From positions 124,001-188,000 of the forward strand of contig JAQTLE010000001.1 of assembly GCA_028715055.1 (NCBI GenBank): DNA of 64,000 nucleotides. Reading direction: 5' to 3'. The position numbers and the translations under genes are program-made. The stretch comes from Sulfurovaceae bacterium (GTDB lineage Bacteria; Campylobacterota; Campylobacteria; Campylobacterales; Sulfurovaceae). This document shows, in pieces, positions 61,608 through 64,000 of this stretch (its first letter is position 1; each line of letters starts with the position of its first letter). The notes beneath the pieces were generated by a model, which did not search any database, had not been told where the DNA came from, and was given only the letters and a program-made list of their open reading frames with translations.

Positions 61608-63035
61608 TTAATATATTGAGACACTTTTGATCTCGGTAAACTCTTCAAGTGCCCATCTAGGACCTTCTCGGCCAATCCCAGAGAGCTTAACACCTCCGTA
61701 CGGTTGGACATCAAATCTAAGTGTCGGTATCTCATTTATGACCACACCACCGGATTGACTATCATCTATGAATCGCTGAGCTAGAGGCAGATCACGCGTG
61801 AAGATACTAAACTGCAATCCGTATGGAGAGTTATTCATCTTGGCTATAGCTGTTTCATAGTTTGATACCTTAACCAGACTTACGATAGGGGCAAAAACCT
61901 CTTCGCAAATGATATTCATTTCATCAGTGACATTAGCCATTACTGTCGGAGGGAACATTCCCATATGTTCTTTCCCTCCAGCTATAATTTTGGCTCCTTC
62001 ATTCACGGCAGAAGCCACCCAGCTAAAAGCTCTTGCCTTTGCATCTTTATTGATAAGTGGTCCCATAAATGTGTCATCATTGTATGGACTGCCGACTTTT
62101 AGTTTGCCGCTCTCTATAGCGATAGTATTTGCAAATTCTTCATAAATATCTTCATGAACATATATCCGCTGAAGGGATATGCATACTTGTCCGCTATTGT
62201 AAAATGCACCATAGGTACAACGAACTGCTGCTAGAGCTACATCGGCACTTTTGTCTATGTAAGTGGCCGCATTTCCTCCGAGCTCAAGAGCTACTTTTTT
62301 GATACCTGCATTATTAGATATGATTCGTCCTACACCTACCGATCCGGTGAAACTAATCACTCTAGGAATGGAGCTGCTAACTAGTGCAGAACCTACTTCT
62401 GCATCTCCATAAACTACACTTAGGGCATTTGGTACAGCATATTGTGAATTGATAAAAAGCTCGGCCAGCATAGACGCGCAAGCCGGAGCTTCCGGAGTAG
62501 GTTTGAGCACTACGCAGTTTCCGGCACCTAAGGCCGGAGCTAATTTGTGAGCTATAAGATTGAGCGGGAAGTTAAATGGAGTGATACATATCACTACTCC
62601 AGATGGTACTCTCTTGAAATATGATAATGTTTTTCGTCCGCTTGGCATGATATCTGTCGGAATAGTTTCTCCTCCAAAATTAGCTAAAGCCATAGCAGTA
62701 AGGCGAATAGTCTCGCTGCATCTGCTAGCTTCAATGCGAGCAAAATATATAGGTTTTGCTACTTCATGTGTGATCATTAGTGCAAATTCTTCTCTTTGTT
62801 CATCAAGTTTGTCCGCAACATCATTTAACCATGCTATACGTTGATGCAATGGGGTATCTCTGGCAAGTTTAAAAGCATTTTGGGCAATTTGCAGAGCTTT
62901 TTTTGTATCATTTTCATCACAAATTGGAGCTTTGGAGACCACCTCTCCATTAAAAGGATTTCTTTGTTCTGTAAAATTATTTTTATACTCTATGTTAGAG
63001 CCTAAAAAAAGTTTAGCTTCTTTTATTGATGCCAC
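61608..63035 (-). CDS. NAD(P)-dependent aldehyde dehydrogenase
   Basis: 475 residues. Conserved sites: ITPFNFPLNL, KPTPEAP, FTGSVGVG, catalytic Glu in ALELGGNA, nucleophile Cys in YNSGQVCISLQR, and EEVFAPIVS. It resembles the group of lactaldehyde/succinate-semialdehyde/non-phosphorylating GAPDH enzymes; substrate open. GTG start at 63035 with a GGAGG site. A perfect 12-bp palindrome GCGACTAGTCGC (63065-63076) lies in its leader. Confidence 0.85.
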   Translation of the reverse strand: MASIKEAKLFLGSNIEYKNNFTEQRNPFNGEVVSKAPICDENDTKKALQIAQNAFKLARDTPLHQRIAWLNDVADKLDEQREEFALMITHEVAKPIYFARIEASRCSETIRLTAMALANFGGETIPTDIMPSGRKTLSYFKRVPSGVVICITPFNFPLNLIAHKLAPALGAGNCVVLKPTPEAPACASMLAELFINSQYAVPNALSVVYGDAEVGSALVSSSIPRVISFTGSVGVGRIISNNAGIKKVALELGGNAATYIDKSADVALAAVRCTYGAFYNSGQVCISLQRIYVHEDIYEEFANTIAIESGKLKVGSPYNDDTFMGPLINKDAKARAFSWVASAVNEGAKIIAGGKEHMGMFPPTVMANVTDEMNIICEEVFAPIVSLVKVSNYETAIAKMNNSPYGLQFSIFTRDLPLAQRFIDDSQSGGVVINEIPTLRFDVQPYGGVKLSGIGREGPRWALEEFTEIKSVSIY

Positions 63036-63064
63036 AATCTAACCTCCGTGTTAATATTTTCAGA

Positions 63065-63076
63065 GCGACTAGTCGC
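63065..63076. promoter_or_regulatory. Palindrome in the aldehyde dehydrogenase leader
   Basis: Perfect palindrome GCGACTAGTCGC, GC-rich against an AT-rich background, 30 bp upstream of the GTG start. Could be an operator or hairpin tip; it is flanked by CAGA and GAGAGCC. Confidence 0.35.
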
Positions 63077-63192
63077 GAGAGCCATCACGCTGAAGACCTA
63101 ATTTTTAGCTTTGCCAAAAATTTGAGTATCAATTGAATATTATTATATCCGAGTGTGATTAAAAATAACTCAACCTTTAACTATGTTTAGGG

Positions 63193-63198
63193 TATAAT
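63193..63198 (+). promoter_or_regulatory. ilvE -10 element
   Basis: TATAAT in GGGTATAATCATC; start of transcription about 63205, 31 nt before ATG 63236 with its TTGGAGTAA ribosome site. Confidence 0.6.
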
Positions 63199-63235
63199 CA
63201 TCACAATTTTTAAAGAAATACTTTGGAGTAAAATT

Positions 63236-64000
63236 ATGAATGAAGCAAAATATATTTGGATGAATGGTGAATTCAAACCTTGGCATGAGGCTACTACCCA
63301 TGTATTGTCTCATACCCTTCATTACGGCAATGCTGTTATAGAAGGAACAAAAGCTTATAAAACTGCCAAAGGTTATGCTATTTTTCGTCTAAATGACCAT
63401 ACAAAAAGATTGCTTGAATCTGCTAAAATGACACATCTTAATATACCATATACGGTACAAGAACTTAATGATGCCCAAGTGGAATTGCTTCGTAAAAATG
63501 ACTTTAAAGGCGATAATGTTTATTTGAGACCATTTGCATTTTTGGGTTATGGTGTAATGGGCGTTTATCATAAAGATGCTCCGGTAGTTACAGCCGTCGC
63601 TGCTTGGGAGTGGGGTGCGTATTTAGGAGAAGAAGGTATGAAAAAAGGCATAAAACTAAAAATATCTTCAATTAATCGTCCTTCTAATACATCTGCCATG
63701 GGAAAAGCAAAAGCAGCAGCGAATTATCTAAATAGTCAAATGGCAAAATATGAAGCTATTGATTGCGGATACGAAGAAGCTTTGCTTCTTGATGATCAAG
63801 GTTATGTAGCAGAAGCTACAGGAGCTGCATTTTTTATGGTAAAAAATGGTGTTCTTATCTCTCCGCCAAATGATAATAGTTTAGAATCCATTACTCAAAA
63901 AACCGTTATTGAAATGGCAAAGAAGATGGGGATCAAAGTAAAACGCAGAAGAATCTCAAGAGAAGAACTATATGTTGCCGATGAAGCGTTTTTAGCAGGA
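63236..64000 (+). CDS. ilvE: Branched-chain amino acid aminotransferase, 3' end cut off
   Basis: 255 codons are open from ATG 63236 to the end of the window (family length about 300). Class IV PLP enzyme: HYGNAVIEGTKAY, the Schiff-base Lys in GKAKAAANYLNSQ, EALLLDDQGYVAEATGAAFF and RRRISREELYVADEAFLAG. Catalyses the last step of leucine, isoleucine and valine synthesis. Confidence 0.94.
   Translation, partial: MNEAKYIWMNGEFKPWHEATTHVLSHTLHYGNAVIEGTKAYKTAKGYAIFRLNDHTKRLLESAKMTHLNIPYTVQELNDAQVELLRKNDFKGDNVYLRPFAFLGYGVMGVYHKDAPVVTAVAAWEWGAYLGEEGMKKGIKLKISSINRPSNTSAMGKAKAAANYLNSQMAKYEAIDCGYEEALLLDDQGYVAEATGAAFFMVKNGVLISPPNDNSLESITQKTVIEMAKKMGIKVKRRRISREELYVADEAFLAG

Overview
The window is a gene-dense, AT-rich chromosomal segment of a Campylobacterota (epsilonproteobacterial) bacterium, most like a free-living sulfur oxidiser of the Sulfurimonas/Sulfurovum kind. 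The signs are a cbb3 oxidase operon ccoNOQP with a DUF4006 protein, a bc1 complex with a di-haem cytochrome c1, a sulfide:quinone oxidoreductase, four-subunit pyruvate:ferredoxin oxidoreductase, AddAB-type recombination genes, a CiaB homologue, and a block (rsmE, rpmE, rsmI, rlmB-like, HTH-membrane protein, aminotransferase, hom) whose order, as I remember it, matches Campylobacter jejuni Cj0156c-Cj0149c. No rRNA, tRNA, CRISPR array, insertion sequence or prophage was seen.

Layout. 1-12 kb: HdeD-like fragment, YajR-like efflux pump divergent from rdgB across a perfect palindrome, ciaB, yaiI, rhlE, a class V aminotransferase, hisZ, purA, DUF507, carA, ddl. 12-17.5 kb: the cbb3 operon with assembly-type genes (DUF4006, a 33-residue membrane peptide, a TPM-like protein, FixH-like). 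17.5-24.6 kb: addB-addA, rplM-rpsI behind a long leader, and a membrane protein carrying a catalytically dead peptide deformylase domain. 24.6-34.2 kb: sqr with a 53-residue companion ORF, a BT1-type transporter, a HAD phosphatase, then porGDAB-luxS-mnmC in one tight operon, a cupin and ribE. 34.3-43.7 kb: mnmG, pgaBCD (without pgaA), a PseG-like protein, petABC. 43.9-49.2 kb: moaA-queE, queD, two related lipoproteins (one a cytochrome c), moeA, rsmE. 49.2-57 kb: an uncharacterised alpha-helical protein, a phosphoribosyltransferase, a small secreted protein and the rpmE-to-hom block. 57-58.6 kb: an accessory insert with a DpnI-family methyl-directed restriction enzyme, a small partner and a RelE/ParE-type toxin-antitoxin pair. 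58.5-64 kb: copper-related genes, bcp, DUF420, an aldehyde dehydrogenase and ilvE cut by the window end.

How it works together: sulfide oxidation (Sqr) feeds quinones, PetABC passes electrons to c-type cytochromes (the sequon-rich lipoprotein cytochrome is a candidate carrier) and CcoNOQP reduces oxygen at high affinity. Por supplies or consumes pyruvate through ferredoxin, consistent with reductive-TCA autotrophy. LuxS recycles S-ribosylhomocysteine beside a SAM-dependent tRNA methyltransferase.

The most striking observation is that three envelope proteins carry dense arrays of the bacterial N-glycosylation sequon D/E-x-N-x-S/T: a 68-residue lipoprotein with seven, its cytochrome c paralogue with five, and the Cj0152c-like membrane protein with five in its periplasmic linker. 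This predicts a PglB-type glycosylation system in this organism. Also notable are the DpnI homologue, the dead deformylase-membrane fusion, the yajR/rdgB operator-like palindrome, the structured leaders before rpmE, rplM and ccoN, and a family of GTCAT...ATGAC intergenic palindromes.
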